Assembly (NCBI GenBank): GCA_036939975.1
Contig: JALLPB010001495.1
Coordinates: 1 to 15,309, forward strand
Reading direction: 5' to 3'
DNA length: 15,309 bases
Origin: Cyclostephanos tholiformis
Taxonomy: Eukaryota > Bacillariophyta > Thalassiosirophyceae > Thalassiosirales > Thalassiosiraceae
Shown: in pieces, positions 1-8,580 of the stretch
Position numbering within the stretch: position 1 is the first letter of the stretch
Layout of the letters: every line of letters begins with the position of its first letter
Notes under the pieces: generated by a model
What the model was told of the DNA's origin: nothing
The model's input: the letters and a program-made list of their open reading frames with translations, nothing else
Databases searched by the model: none
Translations under genes and position numbers: made by a program

Positions 1-784
1 CAGGCACGTTAACAAAAACAATTGGAATAGTACCATCGGGGCAAAAGCAGATCACGGACGACACGTAATGATCGTGTGTCCAACCGTTGTAATACTGCTC
101 CTGAACCAACGCATCCCCGGACTGCTCGAGAGTAATCTTTAAACCGTCCATCGTGCACCATACATCATGTAGATTGGGATGACGGTTGTAAACCATCTCT
201 TTATATTCCGCAATTTTCTCGCTGCTGGGTATTTTCACCTGCGCCATCGGATGATTTCGGAGCACTTTTATAATAATCCTCTTTCCAAACAATAGATATT
301 CGTTGAGGTTTGTGTACGTCATCCCAAAAATGAGCTGCAACGCCATCAACGATCCCCTTGTCCTCGTCCATGCTAAAACAAGTCCAAGGCAATCTTCTGG
401 ACAAATCATCCGTGGCCGCCCTTTTTCTGGCTGTTTTCTTCGTTCGAAGCAGGATGTGCCTGGTGGAACGAAGGGTGTGTACGAATCGAAGACAGGGGCG
501 AATATTCCACAAAGAAAATAAAACGTCGCGTGATCGAAACCAGTCAATGTTATCATACCCTGGTCATTTCGTGAATCGTGGAGACGGCGCCAAGCACTGG
601 AAGATTGACCCTGAAGAGAACACCTGGGAATTTTTCTCTGTCGCAGTTGCCTATCGACTCGATCTAACGATCTGAGGAAGTCCTTGCGATAACGAGAATG
701 CTTCCTCAGTCGATCCTTCTTCTTGCTGCGATTGCTGTGCTCATCAATCAAGCAACATACAATTGCACACCACCAGTCGTTCAT
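1..784 (-). CDS. DDE transposase (PIF/Harbinger-like DDE_Tnp_4 type), C-terminus beyond window
   Basis: An uninterrupted minus-strand frame of 261 codons runs from an ATG at 784 to the left edge. An in-frame TAG at 806-808 lies just upstream, so this is the first possible ATG. The N-terminus has a short DWWCAIVCCLIDE segment, then a very basic region (residues ~18-55, rich in K/R) that may bind DNA. A middle helical part follows (TLTGFDHATF, KGRPRM, LGLVLAWTRTRG, LQLIFGMTYTNLNEYL). Next is the nuclease core: WCTMDGLKI with the first catalytic Asp at about residue 213 (gac at 148-146), then YYNGWTHDHYV and FCPDGTIPIVFVNVP. The second Asp and the Glu would lie past the edge. I recall this pattern from DDE superfamily endonucleases of diatoms and oomycetes. 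The role is cut-and-paste DNA transposition in the nucleus. No frameshift or stop is visible, so it may be intact or recently active. Class is fairly sure, exact superfamily less so. Confidence 0.75.
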   Translation of the reverse strand, partial: MNDWWCAIVCCLIDEHSNRSKKKDRLRKHSRYRKDFLRSLDRVDRQLRQRKIPRCSLQGQSSSAWRRLHDSRNDQGMITLTGFDHATFYFLCGIFAPVFDSYTPFVPPGTSCFERRKQPEKGRPRMICPEDCLGLVLAWTRTRGSLMALQLIFGMTYTNLNEYLLFGKRIIIKVLRNHPMAQVKIPSSEKIAEYKEMVYNRHPNLHDVWCTMDGLKITLEQSGDALVQEQYYNGWTHDHYVSSVICFCPDGTIPIVFVNVP

Positions 785-1265
785 CACGAACAAGCTGGGA
801 GTAATCTAGGATGTCGGCCGGCAGCAGGCCATGGACGAGAGGGCGTGGGATGGGCGTCGACAATTCCAAAACCCTGTCAATAAAAAAATATAACAGTTGT
901 AATGTTGTTAACTGTTAATTTAGGTGAAGTATTTGTATCATTATTATTAGTAATAACTGTTACATAATAATTTAATAATTTTAACAGTCAGTTTAATTGT
1001 ATATACGTATTAACTGTTATTTAACAGTTAATTCCCTAACATTATTAATCGGAGAACGGACGGAGAACAGACGGTTTATGTCTTTATGTAAAGAAAAAGA
1101 CATTTTTGGGACAAAACAAAAAATCTTATTTTTTTGTCAAAACAGCATATGTCTTTATGTTTTTATGTTTTTGGGAATGCTCCAATTAGTGAAGAACTTT
1201 TATTCATTGCTATTAAGATCTTATATAATAACAAATGATTATGATAATCGCATCATTATTTAGAT
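785..1265. other. AT-rich spacer upstream of the transposase gene
   Basis: No convincing gene. From 881 the sequence becomes strongly AT-rich, with poly-A and poly-T runs and repeated 'gtctttatgt' words at 1079-1088 and 1151-1160. An 88-codon open frame at 997-1263 is composed of low-complexity AT-rich sequence and has no recognisable protein features. The segment would hold the promoter and 5' leader of the leftward transposase gene. Confidence 0.5.
891..1030. promoter_or_regulatory. Cluster of TAACTG/CAGTTA (MYB-consensus-like) sites
   Basis: Six copies of TAACAGT(T) or its complement occur in 140 bp: 891-898, 908-918 (ttaactgttaa), 954-962 (taactgtta), 982-989, 1011-1019 (taactgtta) and 1022-1030 (taacagtta). 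The last two are inverted and nearly adjacent. TAACTG is the classic animal and plant MYB core. The block sits 107-246 bp upstream of the transposase ATG, where a promoter would be. It could equally be the degenerate ends of a small AT-rich transposon, since similar motifs in both orientations mark both ends of the block. Seen: the repeats. Inferred: regulatory use. Confidence 0.35.
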
Positions 1266-1481
1266 TTAATCCAAGAAATGATCAACAAGCAAACAAATAA
1301 TGATATATCTAGGACTAATAATTCCCATTCCCTCCCCATGATGGTCCTCGTCCGCTTCCACCTCCGCCCCAACCCCCTCCTCCACACACACACCCACCCC
1401 TTCCACTGTGTCCAGAACATTCCCTATATATCCCACATGCTCTCTACCAGAGCCTTGCATTCCACCACATTCACCAGTGCC

Positions 1482-1703
1482 CTACATTGGTCCACTGCTA
1501 CCACTGTATCTTCCACACATTCCACTGTATCCTCCACCACCGTATCCTCCACCCATGCCTCTGTTTCCTCCTCTACTGAATCCTCCAAATCCTCCTTTGA
1601 CATTGTAACATAACTCCCTAACAAACCAAGGAACATAGGCAACCCACACATCGTTGGAATTGGGATTTAAATAAGAAGACAACTGTGATATCTAATCTAC
1701 ATG
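1482..1703 (-). pseudogene. Glycine-rich protein exon-like remnant
   Basis: On the minus strand a frame opens after a good splice-acceptor-like sequence (gatatcacag) near 1700. It encodes about 30 ordinary residues (YLNPNSNDVWVAYVPWFVRE) and then a low-complexity Gly/Tyr/Arg tail (GGFGGF, GGNRGMGGGYGGGG) ending in TAG at 1484-1482. Past the stop, the same strand keeps glycine-rich coding down to about 1318 if the frame is changed once (CGGGGWGGGGSGRG). This suggests a longer glycine-rich tail broken by a stop and a frameshift. There is no in-frame ATG. Upstream, another open stretch (1700-1800) could be a preceding exon, but no junction can be proven. Tails of this kind are common in RNA-binding proteins; no RNA-binding domain is visible here. 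Function not assigned. Confidence 0.35.
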
Positions 1704-1899
1704 CATATGCAGGAATTCTTGGTCAGAAATGAGAAGTGCACTTGCACATGGCGCATGACTTCTTCCGATTGCTTCTGTCACATATTGTTTTAGCTGCGTG
1801 TTCTATGGTAATATCTGTTGTTGTCCCAGCTGATCTCCTGTAGCCCCCACTGTACTGCGGTCTGATCAAGAAGTAGTAGCTTTGTTGCAGCACCAAAAA
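1704..1899. other. Unassigned spacer
   Basis: No supported gene, RNA or repeat. One minus-strand frame reads a 32-residue stretch (QYVTEAIGRSHAPC...) that could be an upstream exon of the glycine-rich remnant. It has no similarity to the 3' LTR at 8280-8580, so it is not the missing 5' LTR of the neighbouring copia element. Confidence 0.4.
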
Positions 1900-2213
1900 G
1901 TACCGTAGAGACCGGGGGATAAGAAACAGCTAATGTGCGCTGGTAAATTGTTCGACAGTTTTTCCCACCAACCCCTGAGTGTGTCGCTTTTCGTTTGTAT
2001 AAAAAGCTGTGGTAAATTTCATGAGTCGACCCAAGTATATAAAAAATCCGAAATTTAGCGCTAAATATAATTGTTGCTGACGAGAGTTTCTGAAAATGAC
2101 CGCATTGCACAGCAATTTGATTCCTCCTATTTTTAATTTACTGACTAATTTAGTTTGATTTAGTGTCTGTTTCTTATCCCCTGGTGTTTCTTATCCCTTG
2201 GTCTCTATGGTAC
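1900..2213. mobile_element. MITE-like element with 29-bp terminal inverted repeats
   Basis: The left end (1900-1928) and the reverse complement of the right end (2185-2213) match at 26 of 29 positions, starting GTACCRTAGAGACC and continuing into GGGATAAGAAACA. Total length is 314 bp. The interior is non-coding and AT-rich, with TATA-like sequence near 2036. Just inside the right repeat the subterminal word TTTCTTATCCC is duplicated (2170-2180 and 2188-2198). Part of the right arm recurs in inverted orientation at 13224-13283, so this is a repeat family. No clear target-site duplication is seen: the flanks are ccaaaaa on the left and atttacg on the right. The right end abuts the leader of the copia element exactly. 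The superfamily cannot be named from the ends. Confidence 0.7.
2185..2213 (-). repeat. Right terminal inverted repeat of the MITE-like element
   Basis: Pairs with 1900-1928 with three mismatches. It marks the boundary between the MITE-like element and the copia leader. Confidence 0.65.
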
Positions 2214-2297
2214 ATTTACGCTACAAGAACAGGCAAGATTCAGCCTCCAAGCCGTCAATCCGCGAGACTCCGAGCTCGAAGCCCTGCTGCTCCAACG

Positions 2298-3772
2298 ATG
2301 GCTACCACCCCAAACCCTCAGGTCAACCTCCATCAGGTCCTCGACCAGATTGCCGCCCTCCAAGGCCAGCTTGTTGCTCTCAAAGCCGAGAATCAGACCC
2401 TCACAAACCAGATTCAGTGTCTCCAGCAGGCCAATGCTCCTCAGCCAGGGGCTGCGCCCGCTGGTGGCGCCGCACCCGTCCGCACCCAGGCACCTGCCGC
2501 TTTCGCTTTGACACCAGCAACTACGGACCTAACAGGTGTGTTGGACTATTCAAGCAAGTTGGGTCAGTCTATTTACAAGCAAGGTTGCAAAAAACTCATG
2601 GAGGACAAGGGGTTCGCCATGACCCCCGCCATGACTGTGGTGTTCGTCATAGCCTTTGAGAACCATTGCACCATCATGGGATGGAACAAGGGCGGACAAA
2701 ACATCACTCAGTTCACAAATGCCCAAGGAGTCGTCGTCGACATGGTCAAGAACTATGGCCAAATTGACGAGGCCACCCTCCACACCACCTGCGAGGATTT
2801 TTGTGGTGTTGGCGGATCACAAGTGAATCAGCGAGCAGCTCAAAACAATCACATGATGGCCCAGTGCATCAAGAAGTCACTCACCGTGGCTGCTCTTGCC
2901 CGCCTTGAGCCCTACCAAGCTCAGTACCTCTTTAATGGGGTTGAGTACAGCCCACTCCTCTACAAGGTGATCATGCACCTTGCAACGATCGACAGCATTG
3001 CCATGACCGAGGTGCTCCGAGCCAACCTCAACAACCTGCCAATCTACGCTGCTTTGGTCAATGGTGACATCAACCTAATTAATTCGTACTTCGACACGAA
3101 TTACATGCAGATCCTTGCAAGGGGATCCACTATGGACGACCCCATTGCCAAGCTTTTTGATGCTTACCTTGTCGTGCCTGACTACAATTTCAAGCAGTAC
3201 ATCATGAAGAAGCAGGATGACTACCATGATGGTAACTTGGGGGCCAACTTCACCCACAAGAGTCTCATGGCGCAGGCAACGGCCAAGTTCACCTACTTGA
3301 CCACTCGCAAGATCTGGGGCTCAAAGTCCCCAGACGAAGAGAGGCTCATCACCATGATTGCCGACCTGAAGGGCAATTTAAAGCTTGCTCCTGCCCTTGC
3401 CGACAAGCGCAAGCAAACAACAAGAAGGGCAACGTCAATAAGGGCCACGCCAAGGTCAAGAACAAGAAGAACACGTCAAACAAGACTCACCAGAAGAAGA
3501 AGGAAGCTTGGTGCAAGCTCCCTCCCAAGAATGGCGATCCAACCACCAAGGAAGTGGCTGGAAAGAAGTACCAGTGGTGCGTCCACCACATGGCTTGGGG
3601 CGTTAATTCTTCCCAGGAGTGCCGCCTTGGCGCAGCTTGCAAGGAAGCTTCGGTCGCGGAGGACAAGAAGCCCAAGGCCAAGAAGGCCCTTTCGTACGCC
3701 GCCGCCACGGCAACCATCGCAAATCCCTCCTTCGCTGCCTTCCTCTCTGAACTCTCCGACGACGAAGAATGA
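2298..3772 (+). pseudogene. gag: copia gag (capsid/nucleocapsid), frameshifted
   Basis: The likely start is the ATG at 2298 (MATTPNPQVNLHQVLD), because upstream codons translate leader sequence. Residues ~9-45 form a leucine-heptad coiled coil (LDQIAALQGQLVALKAENQ). A Pro/Ala-rich linker follows, then a helical capsid-like domain of about 300 residues. The first frame runs to about 3415; the remainder continues in another frame from 3419, where a lysine-rich stretch leads to a WCVHHMAW...SSQEC motif. That motif is the Cys/His nucleocapsid knuckle region in this lineage, in a non-canonical arrangement. The frame ends with an acidic LSELSDDEE tail at TGA 3770-3772. One nucleotide is missing, or two extra, within 3402-3419. 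Gag normally packages the RNA in cytoplasmic particles; this copy cannot make the full protein. Confidence 0.85.
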
Positions 3773-4231
3773 TGGTGCGACATGGCATGTGTATGGGGGG
3801 CATTCATAATGTCAGCACACATGGCCACGGCACCACACACGGACACAGGGCAATCTATTGCTCACCTTTTTGTGTTTATTCTCCCCCTTTTCATCCACTA
3901 CCTCGTATCCTACCTCCTCAAGCTGTCCCCAGTTAACAGACACACCATCACCAAGCTCTTCTGGTCTCCGCCTCCTCCCGGCCTTCGGAGGCGGTCACGT
4001 TCTCCCACTTACGCTGGCAGAGGTCCTCGCCGCCATCCAGCATGCATGATGGATAGCACAAACATCGTGAGTGCAAGGATGGAGGCTTCAAAAATCAAGA
4101 AACACGGGAGATGGCAGACCCACCTTTTCCCCATCCTCTGACGAACCTACCAAGTTGGTTGTTGCATTGAGGTTGTCCTCCGCAGCATTGTCAAATGACT
4201 GCATATCCTCCGTCATTCCATCCAGTGGTGG
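3773..4231 (+). pseudogene. Poorly conserved gag-pol junction / N-terminal pol, decayed
   Basis: This stretch continues in the same frame as the gag C-terminus and the downstream protease, but is interrupted by TGA at 4139-4141 and again near 4196. It has no recognisable domain. The frame at 3782-4141 includes a hydrophobic run that looks like chance translation. The stretch probably represents the variable N-terminal part of pol ahead of the protease. Confidence 0.45.
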
Positions 4232-6691
4232 ATGACGCGCCACCTTGCCCTCCAGGCTGATCGCCCTCAATGCGCCCTCCGAACACGTTTCAACAGTGAT
4301 TTTTTTGCCATCGGCATGGACAACCACGCCTCTCATTGCATGGGCAACGACAAGCAGCTATTTGAAAACCTCACGCTTGCACGTGCCTTGCAGCAAGTCG
4401 GAGGAATCAGCAAGGGATTGGCGATCAAGGGCAAGGGCACGTTAGTTCTTGACGTCAACAACGACACTGGCAAGCCCCATTGGATCAAAATTCCGAACAG
4501 CCTCTACTTACCTGAGTTGAGGATGTGCCTCATGTTGCCCCAACATTGGGCGCAGGAGGCGGGAGACAACTATCCTCTGCCAAATGGCACGAGGATGGAA
4601 AACACAGCACACAACTGTGTGCTTGTGTGGGGGCAAGGCAAGCATGTCAAGACGATTCCCTTCGATCCACCATCAACCTCATCCTACCGCGCCTTCGTCA
4701 ACACCTTCATGGCGTGCGAGGCGCCCTACTATAGGCAAGAGCACGTCCTCCAAGTTCCCGGCTGCCAACGCCTAGATGGTGCGCCTCCTCCTCCCGAAGA
4801 ATTCGTCGCCGAGGAGAACGTGAATGTCAGAAAAGGAGGGATCATGACGAGTGAGGGAGCGATTGGTGCAGACGACAACACAGTCCCAGCAGGAAACTTA
4901 CCTCCTCCTCCCAAGCTTGCCCCTCATCAAGATTTCCATCAGCGGGACGCTCTTTCGTTCGACCCGTCCCCTCTCCTGCGTGATGAGGAGGAGTATTCTC
5001 TCTCGGCCCCAGATGACCAGGCCGAGTTGATGCGATGGCACTATCGTCTCCGCCACCTTTCTTTTGGTCGGCTCCAGCAGCTTGCCAGAAACGGTGAGAT
5101 CCTGAAGAAACTCGCTGAGGTTTGCCCCCCAAGATGTGCCAGCTGCCTATACGGTGCCATGACCAAGGTACCCTGGCGCACCAAACAGCACCGGGAGGAA
5201 ACTCACCCCGTCTTTGCCGCCACTAAACCGGGCAAGTGCGTCTCCATCGATCACATGCAATCGTTGGAACCGGGTTTTTACGGACAAGCAAAGGGCGGAC
5301 TCACCAAGACGTGCTACCAAAACGCCACCGTCATTGTGGACCACTTCTTGCGCCTCCAATTTGTTTACCTTATGACAAGCAACCTTACATCCAACAAAAC
5401 CCTCCAGGCAAAGCGCGCCTTTGAGCGTTTCACCACCAAGCACGGTGTTTGCATTGCCCACTATCATTGTGATAATGGGCATTTCACGGACAATATCTTT
5501 TGCCTCGATTGTGAGCAACAGCAGCAAAAACTGACCTTCTGCGGCATGAATGCTCATTTCCAGAATGGGATTGCCGAGCGAGCCATCCAAGACCTCTCAG
5601 AGAGTGCTCAAAAGCAGCTTCTCCACACGCGCCAGCAATGGCCACAGGCTGTCAGCACGGCCCTTTGGCCGTACACCCTCTGCCATGCTGCTTACCTTAA
5701 CAATGTGCTGCCGACGCTCCCAGATGGCCAGTCGAGGTTGGAGCTTTTCAGCTCAATTAGAGTTGGTTCGAACATGAGGTTCTTACACACTTTTGGGTGC
5801 CCAGTGTTTGCTCTCAACAGCTCGCTAGCTTCAAGCAAGGCAATCCCATGCTGGAACCCAAGAGCACGCCTTGGGCTCAATCTCGGGCCAAGTCCTACAC
5901 ATGCACGTAATGTGCATTTGGTACTCAGCTTGATGACAGGCCTTGTGAGTCCCCAATTCCACGTCCGCTTCGATGATTTCTTCGAAACTGTGAAGTATGG
6001 AACTGGTGATGCTGGCATAGCTTCTATGTGGCAAAGGCTCGCTGGCTTCAAGCGAGGACAGGGTAACAAGCCTGTCCTACATATGAGTGACGGGCTCCTC
6101 GGACAGCCCCAAATTCTACTCAGGAACGCTCCACGAGGCTCCACGGATGAATTTTCATAGACATTTTCTGACGCCGCTTTGGTGGAACATCCGTTCCATG
6201 GTGAAATGACAGAGGCCTTGTCACAAGTGCAACGCCGGGGTTCTCACCCAACTACAGAAGCGTTACAGCCTCAAATTCCTCCAATTGGGACTCCCAGCAA
6301 AGGGAACACTCCAGACGGTACTCCGAATACCATATCCCTGAGGGTACAAGGCCCACAAGCACGAAATTTGGGAACAGACTCTCCAAGACTTCCTCCTACA
6401 AGAAGTGACACTCCGAGCACACCACAAGCTACTTATCAGGCGGGCACAAGCTCCAGAGGGAGACAATGTACCATGCGCCACAATATGGCCGACTTGGTCA
6501 ACCAGAGATCCTTCTTCGGACCCTCAGGCATGCACTACATGTCCCAGGCTGCCATCACAGCTGACTGCCAGACAGAGGATGTCCGCCTGCATGACCAGCA
6601 TCTGGCTCTCCAGGACCGCATGACCAATCCCATTGCCTTCCATGCTGAAATGATGGGAGACATCTCTCAATCAGGCCCTGAAGCAACCTGA
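4232..6691 (+). pseudogene. pol: copia pol, protease and integrase part
   Basis: The frame is open from 4232 to TAG 6158-6160 and resumes in the same frame to 6691. Protease: FAIGMDNHASHCMGN (D at 4319-4321) followed by the flap-like region and SLYLPELRMCLMLPQHWA. GAG pre-integrase zinc region: RWHYRLRHLSF ... PPRCASCLYG (H-H-C-C). Integrase core: VSIDH (D, 5249-5251), HCDNGHF (D, 5471-5473) and NGIAERAIQ (E, 5576-5578). The last two acids are 35 codons apart, as in DD35E integrases. The tail after the core is proline-rich (GTPSKGNTPDGTP), a normal copia linker before RT. The TAG at 6158 fits a former CAG. Near 6665 the frame shifts into RT. All catalytic integrase residues survive. Confidence 0.88.
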
Positions 6692-8254
6692 TGCATCCAA
6701 CTTCGTGGAAGCCATCATCACTGAAGTCAATGGCCACATGGACAACAAGCATTGGCAACTCATCAAGAGATCAGATGTTCCCAAAACCACTGACGTCTTG
6801 CCTTCCGTCTGGTCTCTCCACTGCAAGAGAGACATTACCACCAATGAGATCAAGAAATACAAGGCTTGACTCAATCTCCATGGTGGAAAACAAGAGTATG
6901 GGATGAATTACTATGAGACCTATGCACCCGTCATCACGTGGTTCTCCATCCGCCTTCTTCTCATCATTGGCATCCTATTCGGTTGGGCCCTCAGGCAATG
7001 TGATTTCATCATGGCATACCCTCAGGCACCCATTGAGTGTGACATGTACATGGAGCTCCCTCAAGGCATACAGGTTGCTGAGGGAGATTCTGACGACTAT
7101 GTCCTCAAGCTTCTAAAGAACATCTATGGTCAGAAACAAGCTGGTTGAGTATGGAATGAATTCCTGGCTTCCAAGCTCATCTCTCTTGGATACAAGGCTT
7201 CCATGATCAATGATTGCGTGTTCTACAAGGATGACATTATCTTCATGGGGTATGTTGATGATGGCATTTTTCTTGGTGCAAATGACAAGCATCTCATTCA
7301 TGCTATCCATGACATCCAGAACGCCGGGCTCAACATTGAGGACCAAGGCCATCCTGCCAATTATGTCAGAGTCAACATCAAGAAGAACAAGGATGGATCC
7401 TACGAGCTCTCTCAACGTGCACTCATCAACTCCATCATCAAGGACACTGGTATGGATGATGTAAACACCACCAAGCCTGTTTCTGCCAAGGTTGCTTCCC
7501 TCCTGCATGCTCGCAGAGACCTGCCGCCATTCGATCTCAACTTCAATTATCGATCCATTGTGGGCAAGCTCAACTACCTGGCACAGACCACCCGTCAAGA
7601 CATCATGTATGCTGTTCACCAGATTCCCAAGTTCTCTTCAGATCCAAGAGAGCCCCATGGAGAAGCCATTCTTTACCTTGTGAGATACCTCAAGAAAATG
7701 CGTGAGCTAGGCATTTGTTTCAGTCCCAAGCCAGACAAGGGATTTGAATGTTATTGTGATGCTGACTTCTCTGGAAATTGGACCTCCCAGTTTGCTGATG
7801 TTGATCCCAGCACCGCCAAGTCACGCAGTGGTTGGGTTGTGTTCTATGCTGGTTGTCCCATCATTTGGGCTTCAAAACTCCAAACTCAGACTGCTCTCTT
7901 GACCACTGAGGCTGAGTACATCGCCATGTCGATGTCACTCCAAGACATCATTCCCATCATGGAACTTATCAAGGAAATGAAGGAGCATGACATCCCTGTC
8001 ATCAGCTCTAAGCCTTATGTCTACTGCAAGGTTTTGAGGACAACTCAGGCGCCCTTGAACTTGCTAGGCTCCCCAAGCTTTGCCCTCGTACCAAACATAT
8101 CAACATCTGCTACCATCATTTTCGCGACCATGTTTGCAAGGGCCTCATCAAGATCTTCCCTGTTGGCACAGATGACCAGATTGCTGATGTGCTTACCAAA
8201 GCACTGGCTCAAAACGTTTTCACATGTCATCGCATCTCTCTCTGTGGAAGGTAA
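6670..8254 (+). pseudogene. pol: copia pol, reverse transcriptase and RNase H part
   Basis: Frame 3 holds RT from QALKQPDASNFVEAI through the FDVK-equivalent region (QCDFIMAYPQAPIECDMYMELP), GQKQAG-stop-VWNEF and the active site GYVDDGIF (7251-7262). RNase H follows with CYCDADFSG (D at 7758-7760) and LTTEAEYIAMS. Two stops break it, TGA 6867-6869 inside KYKA-stop-LNLHG and TGA 7146-7148. Both sit where copia RTs have arginine, so both fit CGA to TGA. A one-base loss near 8033 moves the end (EDNSGALELARLPKLRPRTK ... DVLTKALAQNVF) into another frame, which closes at TAA 8252-8254. The catalytic motifs are intact but the protein cannot be made whole. Confidence 0.9.
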
Positions 8255-8270
8255 TACCGCAGATATCAAA

Positions 8271-8279
8271 GTGAGGGAG
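8271..8279 (+). promoter_or_regulatory. Polypurine tract of the plus-strand copia element
   Basis: The sequence gtgagggag lies 16 bp past the pol stop and directly before the inferred LTR. It is the plus-strand primer site. The core gagggag is shared with the polypurine tract of the second copia element (10598-10604, complementary strand). Confidence 0.7.
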
Positions 8280-8580
8280 CGTTACATTATGGTACTTTGA
8301 TACCTACTTTTCTACGAACTTATCACATCGTATGTCAAGATTTGACACCATTTGGATTTTTGGATTTGACAGAACCTTGACACCTTCGCTGATCCATTTT
8401 CTACATCATTACAAAGGAATAAATACATACCTGTTTGCTGTCAGAATTATTCCGCACTGTCAGAAGAATTTCTTGTTTGAAACTGTTTGAATGCTTTATA
8501 TCGCTTAGGACTAGAAATGTAAGATCACAATATTTCTAAAAACCAATTTCATCAACAAACCTCTAGCCCACCTTGTAACA
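8280..8580 (+). repeat. 3' LTR of the plus-strand copia element
   Basis: The borders are inferred from the polypurine tract on the left and from short terminal inverted repeats: cGTTACA at the start (first base c where T is expected) and TGTAACA at 8574-8580. Length would be 301 bp. It contains an AATAAA-type signal at 8418-8423. With no 5' copy to align, the exact borders are provisional. The right border is supported because ATPase pseudogene homology begins immediately after it. Confidence 0.6.

Larger units (their letters stand above)
2214..8580 (+). mobile_element. Degenerate Ty1/copia retrotransposon, 5' LTR missing
   Basis: The domain order gag - protease - integrase - reverse transcriptase - RNase H is diagnostic of Ty1/copia (Pseudoviridae-type) elements. 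Integrase lies before RT, unlike Ty3/gypsy. A polypurine tract and a 3' LTR close the right end. At the left, the gag leader begins directly after the MITE-like element, and no sequence resembling the 3' LTR occurs anywhere upstream. The 5' LTR and primer-binding site have therefore been lost. Gag and pol share reading frame 2 in their conserved parts. The copy is inactive, with frameshifts near 3417, 6665 and 8033 and stops at 6158, 6867 and 7146. Base composition is GC-richer than the AT-rich surroundings. Confidence 0.9.

Noticed and set aside
201..512. 103-codon minus-strand frame with an ATG at 512
   Set aside because: It is a shifted shadow of the transposase frame, which is open through the same region and carries the conserved motifs.
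2163..2297. N-terminal extension of gag from an ATG at 2163
   Set aside because: These codons translate the right end of the MITE and the untranslated leader. The ATG at 2298 begins the conserved coiled-coil region.
3782..4141. Membrane protein gene suggested by a hydrophobic open frame
   Set aside because: It lies between gag and protease in the same frame as both and is best seen as decayed pol spacer. The hydrophobic run is short and isolated.
5147..5590. 147-codon minus-strand open frame
   Set aside because: It is antisense to the integrase core, which has all catalytic residues in the plus frame.
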